Notes: generated from the sequence alone by a model not told the origin. A DNA stretch of 64,000 nucleotides from Eretmocerus hayati (GCA_029851415.1 CM056741.1:63664282-63728281); one strand, 5' to 3'; positions 22,700-35,408 are shown, counted from the stretch's first letter. A program made the numbers and translations.

Positions 22700-24640
22700 C
22701 CGAAGTAGCCTAATATAGACCGCATTAAATCGAAGCAAGCCGAGCTAGACTATCTTACACCGAAGGAGGCCGAGTTAGACCGAATTAGATCGAACTAGAT
22801 CGAATTATATGGAATATGACCGGACTATAGCGAACTAGATCAAATGAAACTAAGCCAGACCGAATTAGAACGAACCTGACCGTTCTAACAAGTACGGGGA
22901 AGGCGTTTCTAGTGCGGTACTAGTTTCGTTCCAGCAGTCCTAGCGAACTTGGCGACACGAGTGCAATTCTTGACGGACCATCGTGGCCCGAGCACGAGTA
23001 GTGCGGTTCTGGTGTCCTAGAAGTACAAATGCAGTCCTAGCGGTACTAGCGCGGTCCTAGCAGTCTTTTTAGTACTAGTACCGTACTAGAACCGTACTAG
23101 ACTGTATTAGACCGCATTACGCTAGACCAGATCAAATCATCGATCCATCCACCTATCGACCCACCCACTCACCAACCCATGTACCCATCGACACATCCAT
23201 GACTCATACGGACAGTAATTACACTTTGCCCTCCCGACATAGGCGACATGTTACGCGGTATCCGGACGGATAGATTTGTGGCTGGGCGCTCAATCACATT
23301 ATACACCCCATCAGGTATCTCGTCGTACGGTGCTATTGTACTTTAGGTTAGTGTAGTTCTAGCAGTCCTAGCCCCATCAGCATTACTAGAGCGGTTCTAG
23401 TGGTACTAGCACGGTTCTAGCAGTTTTTCTGGTACTAGTAACCCATGTAGAACATAAGATTCCATGAACATATATGATCATAAATTAAATCGGTTTCGAA
23501 ATCGGTCCTTTTCATTACGAAAACGTGTGATATACCAATTTACAACATCAGTACTTCACGGTGATGATCGAATATTACTCAGAAACTTTTTTCCCCAAGT
23601 CATTCTCAGGTTTTGAACATTTGAAGTACTGAAGAGAAAAAATCCACATTAAATAACATTTTTCGTCGAAAATGTCAAATTTTGGGAACTCGAGACCGAC
23701 TCCTGGAAAGATTTTTTTCAGTAGTATATGATTAGTATCGTGACGTATTGATGTTAGAATAGGTTTGAATCAATATATCAGAACTTTCGGGAATAAAAAT
23801 GAAATGTTTAAAGCGGTTCTACGTATGATCATATATGACCATGGAATCCTCGGATTCCATGATTATATATATTCATGGAATCGTATGTTTTAAATGGTAA
23901 CGTACTAGAACCGTACTCAAACCGTACTAGAACCGCACTAGTACAGACCGTTCTGAATCGAGATGGACCGTATTAGACCGAACTAGATTAAACCAGATCA
24001 AATCATCCATCCATCAATCCATCCACCCATCTACCTGATCACTTCCCCACCCACTTACTAACACATGTACCTATCGACACATGTATGACTCATACGGACA
24101 GTAATTACACTTCACCCTCTCCACGTAAGCAATTCAAAACGTGGTACCCGGACGGATAGATTTGTGGCAAGGCGCTGAATCATATTACACATGACATCAG
24201 GTATTTCGTCGTACGGTGCTAGTGTGGTTCTAGCAGTCCTAGCGCTCCTAGAGGTACAAGAGCGGGTCTAGAGGTACTGGCACGGTCGTGATAGTTTTTG
24301 TGGTACTAGTAACGCACTAGAACCGTACTCAAACCGTACTAGAACCGCACTAGTACAGATCGTTCTGAGCCAGAATAGACCGAACTAGATCAAACCAGAC
24401 AAGATCATCCATCCGTCCGTTCATCAATTCATCTACCCATCTACCCGAACACTCACCCACTCATTCGCCAAACAATTTACCCGCCGACCCATCCATGACC
24501 GATGTGGCTGCCTGTAACATTTTAGCCTCTCTATACGTGGGTAACCCGATACGCGGGAGCCAGATGGAAAAATTTTGGCTGGGCAGTTAGTTATTATAAA
24601 TTTCATCAGGTATCTTGTGTACACTATGTGCACAGTGCAA
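22700..24640. repeat. Satellite-like array, ~420-bp unit plus CTAG/ACCGAA simple motifs
   Basis: Three diverged units contain the same ordered blocks: a CCATCCATC/CCCACC pyrimidine-rich part, ACTCATACGGACAGTAATTA (23207 and 24087), CGGACGGATAGATTTGTGGC, and CATCAGGTAT.TCGTCGTACG. The third unit, to about 24625, is more diverged. Excluding the inserted element at 23443-23897, the spacing is about 410-425 bp. The units are joined by stretches of GGTACTAG, AGAACCGTACTAG and AGACCGAATTAG repeats. It is non-coding. A further partial unit appears at about 22405-22470. Confidence 0.7.
23443..23897. mobile_element. 455-bp inverted-repeat element inserted in the satellite, TAAC duplication
   Basis: The ends are inverted copies of about 39 bp: the left begins CCATGTAGAACATAAGATTC, and the right, read in reverse complement, begins CCATTTAAAACATACGATTC. 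TAAC lies at both borders (23439-23442 and 23898-23901). The neighbouring satellite unit at about 24302-24325 shows the uninterrupted sequence GGTACTAGTAACGCACTAG, in effect an empty site. No coding capacity is seen, so it is a MITE. A 4-bp duplication and CC..GG ends recall piggyBac-like elements, but those use TTAA; the assignment is open. Confidence 0.75.
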
Positions 24641-25844
24641 CAAGTAATTTAGAACCATAAAATATGTTTGAGCAAAGAAGGCTGTAAGTAAATGGAAGTA
24701 CTTAATATGAAGTCCAAAGTTGTGATTAGTAGCCAATATGATGAATTGACAAGTTCATGTACTGGCAATCGAGTAAGGTGTTTGAATCTAAATTGTTATC
24801 CATTGGCCGTGTCAATAAAGATTTTCTCGATAAATTCAGGGGGTTGGGTGGTAGGTACATAAAAGAGAGCTCTAATCGGTAATAGATAGCCCGTGGTTAT
24901 CGGGCTTCCGGTGAATAATTCACCAATATATCCTGTGTGGGCGCTGAAAGTGCAGTGACATACGAGCTATAGAGAGTTGCACGAGTGAGATGACTATTCT
25001 TTTTCTGCGCTCACGTTAGCGGTAGACCCAATGTCTCTATACCGTTAGACACATCAAGATTCAGCCCAGTAAATCCGATTGTGGCCTCTCTCTTTTCCCC
25101 CAATCCTCTTTCCATCCCTCTTGCTCGACTGTCGCTCCATTTTTCTCGTTTTGCTTGCTCATGATACACACACATCTTTATCTGAAAACTGAACGAGTGC
25201 GGTTCAAAAGTAAGCAAGATGTATGCTTGAATTTTGCTGAACAGTCAGTTGGTAGACTTTTAATGGGTTATGGAGAGAGAACACGTTTAAAGTTTGATTT
25301 CACACGGAGACACGACACATTGCCTTACGAATTTTGCGCGAGGGAACGTGCGACGTAGCCAAGTATAACGCTTCAACAAAGTTCCCAAGTCGAACTTTTG
25401 CTAGGACTGCAGAAGACTTTCTGCTTCGGGGCAAATATTTTGCTATTCTACGTGTGACTTGTCGTAACTTCATCTGCGTATGTTTGAACATCTAGTTTGA
25501 GTGGTACAAAGGAGTAGCGCGATCTTGGTGTGAGATTTTTCGACAATTTTTGGCATCACATATCAATCTCATCGATAGTCGTCCTTCTCATCTAATGTAT
25601 GAATGAAACCGAAATTTTTCAGGATAATACGATTCTGTCAAAATATGCAAATTATACCAATAAGGTGGATCTCATCGATATTTAGACTCTATCGCTCGAT
25701 TTGATGAAATACATTTAATGAATGAATTTATCGTTCTTTCGAGCCACTTAAAATCGTCGCGCTCAGGCGGCGATTATAGTTTGACAAATGTCAAACTGCG
25801 ACCTTCGAGGCTCCACTTTCATAGTGGCTGCATCACGAAGGGAT
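24641..25844. other. Non-coding stretch, no gene recognised
   Basis: No exon, RNA gene or element was identified. Short open frames on both strands around 25.0-25.5 kb have no domain. Confidence 0.4.
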
Positions 25845-25849
25845 GTTTT

Positions 25850-26030
25850 TATTCTTTTGGATTTTTCAATTTTTTATTTGAAAGATTGACCGAGAGGTGA
25901 GAAAATTCTTCCTCGGGCGGGACTTGAACCTCGCAATCTCCGGTACTCCGGACCGGCGATTGTCTCAAACCGAACGATTCTGTCAAATCGACTATGATTC
26001 TCCAGTGCTCGTAAGGATATTTCGAGGATG
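25850..26030 (-). mobile_element. Possible tRNA-derived SINE remnant
   Basis: On the minus strand, TAGTCGATTTG (25984-25994) matches the A-box consensus TRGYNNANNNG. GGTTCAAGTCC (25920-25930) matches the B box except for one transition. The spacing is 53 nt, long for a tRNA but possible with a long variable arm. The T-arm does not pair properly, so this is not a functional tRNA gene. Downstream the minus strand becomes A-rich (AATAAAAAATTGAAAAATCC) near 25860-25880, which could be the SINE tail. No target duplication was found. Confidence 0.4.
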
Positions 26031-26035
26031 CCACC

Positions 26036-28371
26036 TATTCTTTGAAATAAGCCAGGTTGTTCCGCTCAATCATACTCCTGGCGATTTTGGTTAAGTTTTT
26101 TTCGATTTTTTCAAAATGACTCTTTTATAGTTACACCCTTTTTCCACGCACCCCATCAACTGATTGATGGTTGAGTTCAAAAGAATTTTGTTGAATCAGA
26201 AATGTCATACTCATCTCAAACCTGACCAATTATACACCGCTGCCGAAAGTGGTCAATATTTTGATAAGCCAAAAATCCCGGAAAAACTTATGGAAGGACA
26301 GATATTCAGGAGTCAGTGAAAATTTGGAAAGACAAAAATCCAATTTTCCAAAATTTACTTGGAAATTTTGATGGTTCCCTGATATTTTGCCTTTGAAGTT
26401 CTGTCAATTCGAATTTTGGTTGTTCTCAGTTTATGCCTTTCCTATCGTTCTGATACCTTACTCCCCCTCTTTGCTTTCCAAATGTCCACCTTTTTGACTC
26501 TGCACTCTGAACGTCGATGTGTTCGAACTTTTGTACTTTTGAAATTCAATTTCCCAAATTTTAGGTTTTATTGAAAAGTTCTCCACACTTCTTCTGAGAT
26601 CGAACCTAAATTATGATTTATGTGGGCTCATTCTGACGATTTTCCCTCTGATAAGTGACTAGACCTCACAGAACCTCGATAATTATCCTGATAACAGAGA
26701 TGAGAGCCCTCGCAAATAGTGAAATTGGCATATTTTACAACTTTGACCTCAAATTTCTTGAAAAAATGACGCGATAGAGCCATTCTGTAGACGGATTCGA
26801 GTTTAGTGGCTCATAGATTACTAGAAACAGTCTTCACAAGTCAAGTTACACAAAATAAAGCCCGATTCGAATGTGTTATTTTCGTGAACCCATTTTTCAG
26901 CGCAGTGAGAGATTTTGAGAGTGGAATTTCCCATAACTTTTGAAATTGAGACTTCGCATTCTGCCCACTTCCGACGCATTGTTGGACCAGACCTCTCCGT
27001 CTGATCGATCGTCTTGGCTACTGTGAGAGACAAACACGGTAGCCAGAGTTTGGAAGTTTACCCGCGACGAGAATAAAGTACAGTCTACGTAATGTATAGT
27101 CGAAAAGAAAAAAAGAAATCAGAGGATAATTTGAGGGGTAGAGCGTGGTATAGTATGCAGAACTGATTTACCGCAGGAAATGGAGACAACTTTGCATCCC
27201 CCCACTTGCTCTCCCTATTTGAAAAGCTTGATCTAATTAAGATACGTTCTTTTCTCATCGTAAACAAAGTTTGAGCAGCGGAAACAGGCCGCAGAGAGAG
27301 ACAGACAGACAGAGTCTCTCGCGGCATTTATACAAAAGGGCGCCTATTATATCCAGTAGCTAGAAAAAAAGTCACACTGCTACCGCACTCGAAACACAAA
27401 AGCTCTTAAACCAAGTGAGTCCCGCACGGGAAAAGCTCCAACTACATCTCAACGAATAATGCTCTATTTGCACACCATATGTGTGGTACCTTATACGTAT
27501 TATATCTATGTGATGTACGAATACGGGGCAGCGATGAATCTGAGGAAAAATTTTTCCGTACAGTGTGTGCTGTCTGATGTCATTTCCTCAAGGCATATCG
27601 ATACTCTGAGTGGTTGTGCAGTGTCGCTTTCAAAAGTCGCGCTTTTCTCCAAAAAAGAGCAGCAAGTTGCAGTTATATTGCAGCGTGGCGCCCGGTAAAT
27701 TGAGTTGAGCGACGCGTATATACTCGGCTTGTCCACTGCCTCGGGCTGTTTTGTCGGTATACATACCTATGTCGGTACATATAAGTATATAGAAGCTAAT
27801 GGCAGAATACAAGGTAGCAAAACTCTTGTAGCTCGAGACTCGGGTTCTGAAAAATCCATCATCAGCGCCAAATCGGGCTTTTGATGTGATTTATCGGCCG
27901 ATCGCTCGACATCGACACTCTTTTTTCGATGTAAACTGCGTTGCTCCGACCATGTCACGATGAGTTTGCAACGTTAATTGAATATTGGGATGGATTTATT
28001 GATGCTGTTGGGAAAATTGTCTGTTGGGTGGATGTTTACGGTTTGACTTTAGCGAACGCTTGAATCTTATTCGACAGTAATTTATATTGCAAGAGTACGG
28101 CGGGGTGCTTCGGTAAATATAAAAAAAGGTATTACGGAATTTCGTCATTCATTAATCAATTGGATTGTGCATGTTTGAGGTTTTTTTAGGGCTCACCGAT
28201 CTCGTCGACGAATGGTATGAATTTATGAATTGATGTTGCATTGATTCAATAAAAAATGATCGATTTAATATTCAAATGGGAGAGATTCTTGCTTCTTTCA
28301 GATACAGTTCGCACAACTAGTCGGATTTTGATCCCATTGACTGACGAATCACTTCTCATCTTTTTGTCATA
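26036..28371. other. Non-coding stretch, no gene recognised
   Basis: No convincing exon or element. A short GACAGACAGACAGA run lies near 27300. Open frames on opposite strands around 27.5-28.0 kb overlap and show no domain. Confidence 0.4.
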
Positions 28372-29255
28372 CACTACCGGTCAAAAGTCTGAGGACACCT
28401 GGAGATCAAACTGATTATTTTCAGAGCTGGATATCTCAGAACCTATTAGTCGTAGAGAGATCTGCGTGGTCGCATTTTGTATCTCATGTCTAGCGCTTTT
28501 AAATCTATTTTCTGTATTTCCCGTCCTGCGTACATATATCAAAGACACATGAGTCATAAAAACTACTTTTTTCGCAATTTTTCAGGCAAGGTACGAACGC
28601 CTGCAAATTTTGGAGAGATTGTTGGATCGCTATGAGACCAATGACATCTTCAAACCCATGAAAAGACCTTCAAAATCTATTTTTGAACGTCTCTCAAAGA
28701 GTGAGGGTGTGTTTTTTTCAAAAATTCCCTTGATAATCCAAAAATGATGAGCAACAGCCCACGTTGGGGCATCTGACCCTAATTTCTGCTAGAGTTCGAC
28801 TCAACATCGGGATAGCCATCGAAAAGGAAGGCTACCGACCTTGGACTGGGCTATTTCTCATCATTTTTGGTTCATCGTGTAATTTTTTAAGAGAAAAACT
28901 CCCTCACTAAATCACTTGGATCTCGGGGCTAGAACCACTTTGAGAAACGTTCAGAAACGGATTTTGAAGGTCTTCTCATGGATTTGAAAATGTCATTGGT
29001 TTCATAACTATCCAAAGATCTCTCCGAAATTTGTAGGCGTTCGTACCTTGGCTGAAAAATTGCGAAAAAAATAATTTCTCTGACTTGTGTGTCTCTGGTA
29101 TAATAGGCGGGACGGAAAACAAAAGAAATAGATTTGAAAGCACAAGATATGAGCTACAAAATGCGACCACGCAGAGCTCTCTACGACCAATAGATTCCAG
29201 CTCTGAAGATCATCAGTTTGATTTCCAGGTGTATTAAGACTTTTGACCGGTAGTG
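28372..29255. mobile_element. 884-bp near-complete palindrome with CACTACCGGTCAAAAG ends
   Basis: The left end CACTACCGGTCAAAAGTCT and its inverted copy at the right are both flanked by TA (28370-28371 and 29256-29257). Inverted similarity continues deep inside: GCGTGGTCGCATTTTGTA, AAGGTACGAACGCCTGCAAA and CCAAAAATGATGAG each recur as complements at the mirror position, giving arms of roughly 400 bp around a loop near 28.8 kb. The end sequence and TA flanks are typical of Tc1/mariner-type elements. No transposase is present. The small frames in the right arm are by-products of the repeat. Confidence 0.85.
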
Positions 29256-29257
29256 TA

Positions 29258-30543
29258 GCTTAGAAAAAGACAATGAACTAGACATTTCGAATTTGAGTTA
29301 AAAATGACCATAACGAATTTTAGTAAGCTCTGATTCCAATCCGTCCTTTGTGAGTGATCGCAAAAATTATCATGAAACTGAGAATTCCAACTTATTTTCA
29401 TTGATGAGAACTCTTTCTTGGGCCTAAACACAGTTTCATGAACATTTGCGAAACTACCATAAGTTATTCATATTTGTGGAGATCCGCTACCAATAAGAAT
29501 GATCTCAAACCCGATGAATCGAAATGAAGAACATCAGAATATTCAGTCCATAGACCCGTTGGAATATCAACGAATGAATATAAATTAGCATTGCAATGAT
29601 AAAAATTCGAATCTGATATGTTCACTCAAGGGCTTCGTGGATGCGGGACTCCGGGGGTTGTTTTGCTTACATTTGAAAATCAAGTGCTCGCAGATGGAGA
29701 TACCTCCACATGGACGGAAACGAAGTAGTTGAAACCGAGTGAGAGAGTGAGATATACAGAGATGAGGAAAGTTGTTTTGGAACGAGCAGCACGTGAATGT
29801 TTGTCTGTCTGCGGAGTCATAATATAGACGTGTATAGAATGTTCCAGAGGCAAGCCGCTAATTAGATTATGTCTTTCTTGGGGCACTTATACTCCTCATT
29901 ACCCTACGTATAGGCCAGCTGTACTGAGGACCATTCCCGAACATCTCATTCAAGTGATACGCCATGAAAGAGAACTAGTTCTACTCTGCTCTCCGCGAAA
30001 TTGGCTCCCAGTCTGTCTAACTTGTGCCAACCCCGGAGCATTGCCCTGTACAACTACTACTTACTGTAACGCAGTAGATACATATACAATTAGCACCACC
30101 TCGAGGGTGAAAATGTTTCTGTGAATGTGCTTCTACGATAATCATCGAGTCGTGGTGGCGACAGACAGACCAAACTGGCACGATACTTTCAGGCTAATGT
30201 TATTGTCGTGCATGAGTTTCATGCTATCCCAACAACAGAGATTATGTCTTTTTGTATTATCACAATCCATGGTTTCTGACGATTCAAGTTCAACCTTTCG
30301 CGTTGACTCGATTTAATTAGTGTTGTTTGTAATGTGAGTAATTGAGTTGATGATAATTACTGATACCTGCGAGAATTTACTGGGATTATGTGCAAGAGCA
30401 GTTTATTCCCACGCATAGAGTGAAGGTACTTCAAATGTTAGATCGAACGATTTGTTTTTCTTCCCATCTTTTCTTCAATGGTGAATGTATTTTGTTGAGA
30501 TCGGAATCCTATGAAGGAGAGCGTTCCCCCCAAAAACCAATTG
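29258..30543. other. Non-coding stretch, no gene recognised
   Basis: No exon, RNA gene or paired ends were found. Short open frames show no domain. Confidence 0.4.
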
Positions 30544-31225
30544 AAAACTAATGCAGTATCAGCAGTTCGGCGACAGCTTCACAGGATTTGAGCGGTACCG
30601 CACAGAATCAGCGCGGTAGTACTGATTCGAGACTGATGCGGGAGCTTCACGACACTTTTTCGGTACTTGGATGGTACGACAACAGTACTAGCGCGGTAAT
30701 TACAGTCCGAGACTGGTACGTGAGCTTCACGACACTTTTTCGGTACTTGGGTGGAACGACAACAGTACTAAGGTAGCAGTACCAAATCGAGACTGAAACA
30801 AAAGCCCCGTGACACTTCTTTGGAACTTGGGCGATACCGCAACAGTACCGGTGCAGGAGTATCGATTCAGCAGTTGTACGGAAGTTCCGCAACACTGCTC
30901 CGGGACTCGAATGCTACCATAAAAGTACCAGTATAGCCGTATCAGTCTTACGAATCAGTCGTGTGAGTTTTGAATTGGTACTGCTGCGCTAGAAATGTTG
31001 CGGTACCGTCCAAGTTCGGGAAAAGTGTCGCTCAGGTTCTATATTAGTCTCGAACTGATACTGTTGCGCTAGTACCATTGTGATACCACCCAAGTTCCAA
31101 AAAAGTACGCAGAGCTGCCGTATCATACTTGAACTCAGCTACCGCGCTAACACTGTTCCGGTACCGCTAAAATCCTTTAGTAGTGTTGCAGAGCTGCCAC
31201 ATGAGGCTTGAACTGGTACTAGGTT
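30544..31225. repeat. 80-bp tandem array that reverses orientation
   Basis: From about 30544 the motif CGAGACTG..GAGCTTCACGACAC..CGGTACTTGG..ACAACAGTAC repeats every 80 bp (CGAGACTG at 30628, 30708, 30788, with a degenerate copy near 30868). After about 30960 the same unit continues in the opposite direction (GGTACTGCTGCGCTAG..GGTACCG.CCAAGTTC..AAAGTGTCG) for three to four diverged copies. The region is thus a tandem array with a mirror junction and could fold back on itself. It is non-coding. Confidence 0.75.
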
Positions 31226-34200
31226 GGTAATTCTCAATCGCGTTTTGGGGAAACTGCTCTTCCTCAAAGAATTCTGATCTCAATAAAATCCATTCACAAT
31301 TGAGAGGAAGAAAAGAGGGAGAAAAAGAAAGGATAAAAAATCATACGATCTGAAATTCGAAGTATCCTTCCGAACCATGGGGAGGAATACACTACTTTTG
31401 AAACACCTTGTATGAGATGCAAAACTAGATTCTGGTGAGCAGTTATTCAGTGATACGAGATAATGAGTTCGAGTCCCTGCCTTATTTCTTAGTGCAATCG
31501 TATAGCAAATTCGATTTTGGGAGAAGATTGAAGCACGTAGAGTACATTATCGATGAGCAACTGAAAAAGTTGGTGAATTCTAAATGGTTATAGGGAGCTC
31601 ATCTTAGTAATTTGATAACGAGTAATTTCTTGGAAAATTTACCGCCAAAGTTTGAGAAGAAAATCATTTTCCAAAAATGATGCACACTCTGATAGCTGCT
31701 TCTGAAGTTCGTTTACCCTCGGGCATTCTTTATACTTTATTGCTTTTAGTTCGATGTACTCCCTCGACAGACTCGTTGACTGTGACGAAGTTCGAAGTGC
31801 ACACGAGATGAAGTGTAAGTGCTCTCAAGGTTCTGACTTGCCCGTTGCCATGGCTTGGTCAGAGTATTCAATTTACTACTCGATTTACTATGCGACACCT
31901 TTCCTCTCAAAATACACCTTCGTAATTGGGCTCGTTATTTATAGGAGAGTAGTTAAGCGGGAAACTCATTTACAAATTTTAATTTTTATCCCCATGAGAA
32001 CTGCCACAAATTATTTAGAAGTTGCATTAGAATTCCCTTACATTTGAACTCTTCGAAAAATTTGGGTGCTCTTTTGTTCTTAATTAACATAGACGATATA
32101 GTCTTGAAATGTATGCAATTTTGATATAATAATGCTATAGCTAATCTCAATGGTTCCTGAACTGGTCTAGTTTGTAAAAAGATTTTGATGACTATCTATC
32201 TATGCAACCAATAATAATATATTGTACTTTTGATGACGTTTTACTATCTTGGATGTAATTTTGATTGAGAGAAAAATTGGAAAAAATGTCACTTTAGACT
32301 CATTTTGATGGATGATCTCCTTCCGCAAAGTTTGAGTTTGACGAGGTCGGCTCTGTGGTACATGGTATATGTAATAGAGTTATACTCCGGAAACTTACAG
32401 AATCGCTAAGTTGATCCGTATTTCATGCGCTGCCATCCTCGTTGCTTGCAACTTTTTGCTTTCCGCTCAGTGATATACCGAAAATCAAGCATAAATCTCA
32501 GTCATGCAAGACAAATGTGATAAATGTCCTGGGATTATGTCTTGTTCCTCAGTTTTTTCGTTGTAACTTTCCTACCGATGGTAATAATGAATGAGTCCAA
32601 GCAAGTTTGAAATCCATTCGGTAAAAAGTGAAAGTAGAGTCCTGTATAACGAACCTCTATGGCAAGATGAGGTAGCTATGGATTTTTCAAAGTTATTACG
32701 ACAAATTTGTTCCTTGTGCTAAGAGTGGTGACAGTAATCACAACGTTGTTCCAGATGCTAAGCGCTCTGGCGGTGCTGGGATACATTGTGGATTGATCTA
32801 ATATTTAATAGGCATAACATATATATTTCTGTTATACAGTGCACCATACACATCTTGTAGATGTTCAAAATTCAATTTTAGCTGTGTGAACCTTGAAGTG
32901 AACAACAACGTCATTCAGTACTGACAAATTTCGTGTAGATTTGAAAAGTATCGTTAGTGAAGAGATAAGAAGAGCGGGAAGGGAAGAGCTCGAAAAATTA
33001 CTATTTTGGTTGAGTGGTTTTCGAGCTTCATCATGACCTGGGTACTCAAAATCTTCAGACTTCGAATTTTCTGATAAGATGATGATACTTGTCACCATGG
33101 GAGAAACATATCTTTGAGATAAATCAATTTTATCTGTATAAAAATCTTACTAGTGAAGAAAGGTTATGTTAGCCAGTATGTAATTCATTCTCAATATTAG
33201 AAAATTAAGGAAAATTAGTAATCTGTGGTATGATTCTAGAAATCCTGGGAATTGAAACCCAATGGTTGAATTCCGTCTTTGCAACCGTCATTGACTGGGG
33301 AAACTCTATTCATTGAGCTCAAAATTCAAGGGGTGACCTTGGCAAACCGTTAAAATCCAGAATATCCAGATCCAAGTCTCATCCTATACCAGAGCAGACA
33401 AACTTTCGTCTCACGCAAACCAAGATTATATGTAAAAAGCTATCATATAGTGCGGTGGTCCACTCGGAGGGCGCCTATTAGTCGCAACAGCATAATTCGT
33501 GGCGCGTTGGGCACCGCCGCCGTCGCCGCCGCGGACGCAGAGAGCATTGGAATTCCGAGGGTGAGCTTTTGCGAATGGATATATATAGCGAATGAGCTTG
33601 GATTGTGGGTTGGTCGTGGAACCTTAATTACGCTTGCGCTCACACTTAACCCAATTTTGCGAATCGCGACTGCGATAAATTACACAGGGCGCGTGTCTCC
33701 ATATAATATTGCCAGCTACCCTCTCCGTTAGCTCGTATGACTCTTTAGCTTTCTCTCTACGCTTCTACTGGCCAAGCGCTGACTGTAAGTGAGTAAGTAT
33801 GTGTGTAGAACTCACGCTGGTTATGTGATGCAAGCTCGGCTAATGAAACGAACGAGTCGCAAGAAATCGATGCTGCAATTACTTGATATAAAAGTGAGTC
33901 TATATGTCGTCGTGAGGCCGTTGATGGTTCTTGCAAAGAGTGCTAAAGGTGGTGACGGTTTCATTAATTATATCAGCCGCCTTCGTTATGTTGCATCACA
34001 AGTACCGGACTCCTTTATTTGTATACTTTAGTTGAAGAGCCATCGGAGTCGATTGCATAATGAGAATCGAAGTTCGTTGATGTAGCTTCGTGGGAAGAGA
34101 CGTGCCCTCAGAGTTCAAGTCGATTGCATGACATCTGACAAGGATACTGTTTTGCATCTGGATCACGGATTTGGCTGAGATTGTAAAAATATCCTCCTCT

Positions 34201-34321
34201 TAGTGCCAAAAGATGGTAGCGATGTTATGGACCCAGTCGCTCGAGCATTTTCGAGCTACTGCGTGAGTCATTAGAACGCCTGATAGTTTAGCTTCAAGAA
34301 TTCTGCAGTATTAGACTCTGC
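31226..34321. other. Non-coding stretch with a small GC-rich patch
   Basis: No gene is recognised. Around 33480-33560 there is a CpG-rich patch (GCCGCCGTCGCCGCCGCGG) followed by CCGAGGGTGAGC, which could be a splice donor after a GC-rich exon. Open frames cross this patch on both strands with alanine-rich translations, as expected from GCC repeats. There is no independent support for a gene. Confidence 0.35.
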
Positions 34322-35408
34322 AATACCGTCAACCGGGGTAACTTTGGGGCAGAAATCGCATTTTTCTCATTAAAACTCGTGTAACTTATACATCTCGCAC
34401 CAGGACTGCATTGTACGTGCGGTCAATTAAAAGTTCACAGTTTCAGCTATGGATTGCAGGATTGCTAAGGTCCATTTGAACATCTCTAGTTGGAGATATG
34501 AGCGCTTAAAGTCGTGTCCCAAAGTTAGACACGGACTGGGGTAACTTTGGGACAGCAAACATTATTTGTGGGATTTCACCATCGGAAACTTGATTGACGA
34601 AGAAAATCTTGAGGGGAAGATAGAAAGCAAGAGAATGAACTTATGCATGGGAATAGGCTGATCATTCGGTTGAACTCGGGTACCAAAATGCATCCCTACA
34701 ATTAAGCGTGATATCCGTTTTGGATATTCAAAGGTTGAGTTAAATAATGATGATCATGATGAATTCTTGCAATGAAATTAAGTTAGAAAAGTACTCTCTA
34801 TCAAGACTAGAAAAGTTTTTGTATGAAAAAGAGATGAAGATAAACAACCTTGGAAAAACGACAGCCTTTTTGCTTGCCATAGTTCTTTCTGCACATCTGT
34901 GAAATGGAATGTAATATGAGTGATAGAAATGTTGAGGGAAAATATTGATAGTAGATGCCTACTTCTCAAAACTAACAGGGAATAATGAGGAAAATAAGGA
35001 AGAACAGTGCAACTCAGTGGGCCTAAGTTACCCCGGTTTGTGGAAAAACACATTTTCTCCACTCATCACACTACAGAATCATTGATGTCATGATCGGTTC
35101 GTCCAGATATCTGTATAGACAAGTGGAATCCAGCCCAGTCACTTTAGAGTGACCTTGCAAATGCCGGTAGGTACCACACTAATTTTTCCGAGAGACTGTT
35201 TGTTGGATCAAAAACATACCTTCGAAAAAGTCTGTTTATAAAGAAATTCACGGGTGATGGAGGCCCTCGCGCAGGTGCACAACATTGTTTATGCGTGCCC
35301 CAAGGGGAAGAGATCGGTTTCAAAGCCTTAGGATCATCTGACTTGTCGATCGAGCGTGATAACGACTCTTTCATAAGTTGTCCCAAAGTTAACCCAGTTG
35401 ACGGTATT
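34322..35408. mobile_element. DNA element with AATACCGTCAACCGGGGTAA ends
   Basis: The left end AATACCGTCAACCGGGGTAA (34322 on) continues CTTTGGGG. The right end is an inverted copy with a few mismatches, reading CCCAAAGTTAACCCAGTTGA then CGGTATT, closing at about 35408. The core GGGGTAACTTTGGG recurs inside as a direct copy near 34540 and as an inverted copy (CCTAAGTTACCCCGG) near 35022. At 1,087 bp with no transposase frame, it is non-autonomous. A partial copy of the end lies at 51706-51755. I cannot assign a superfamily or a clear target duplication. Confidence 0.75.

Noticed and set aside
30544..31225. 80-bp repeats as a CRISPR-like array
   Set aside because: The whole unit is repeated without unique spacers, units are diverged, and the sequence is eukaryotic.
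33450..33731. 93-codon alanine-rich open frame on the plus strand as a gene
   Set aside because: It overlaps an open frame on the other strand; both are explained by a short GCC-rich patch, with no start context, domain or splice support beyond one GTGAGC.
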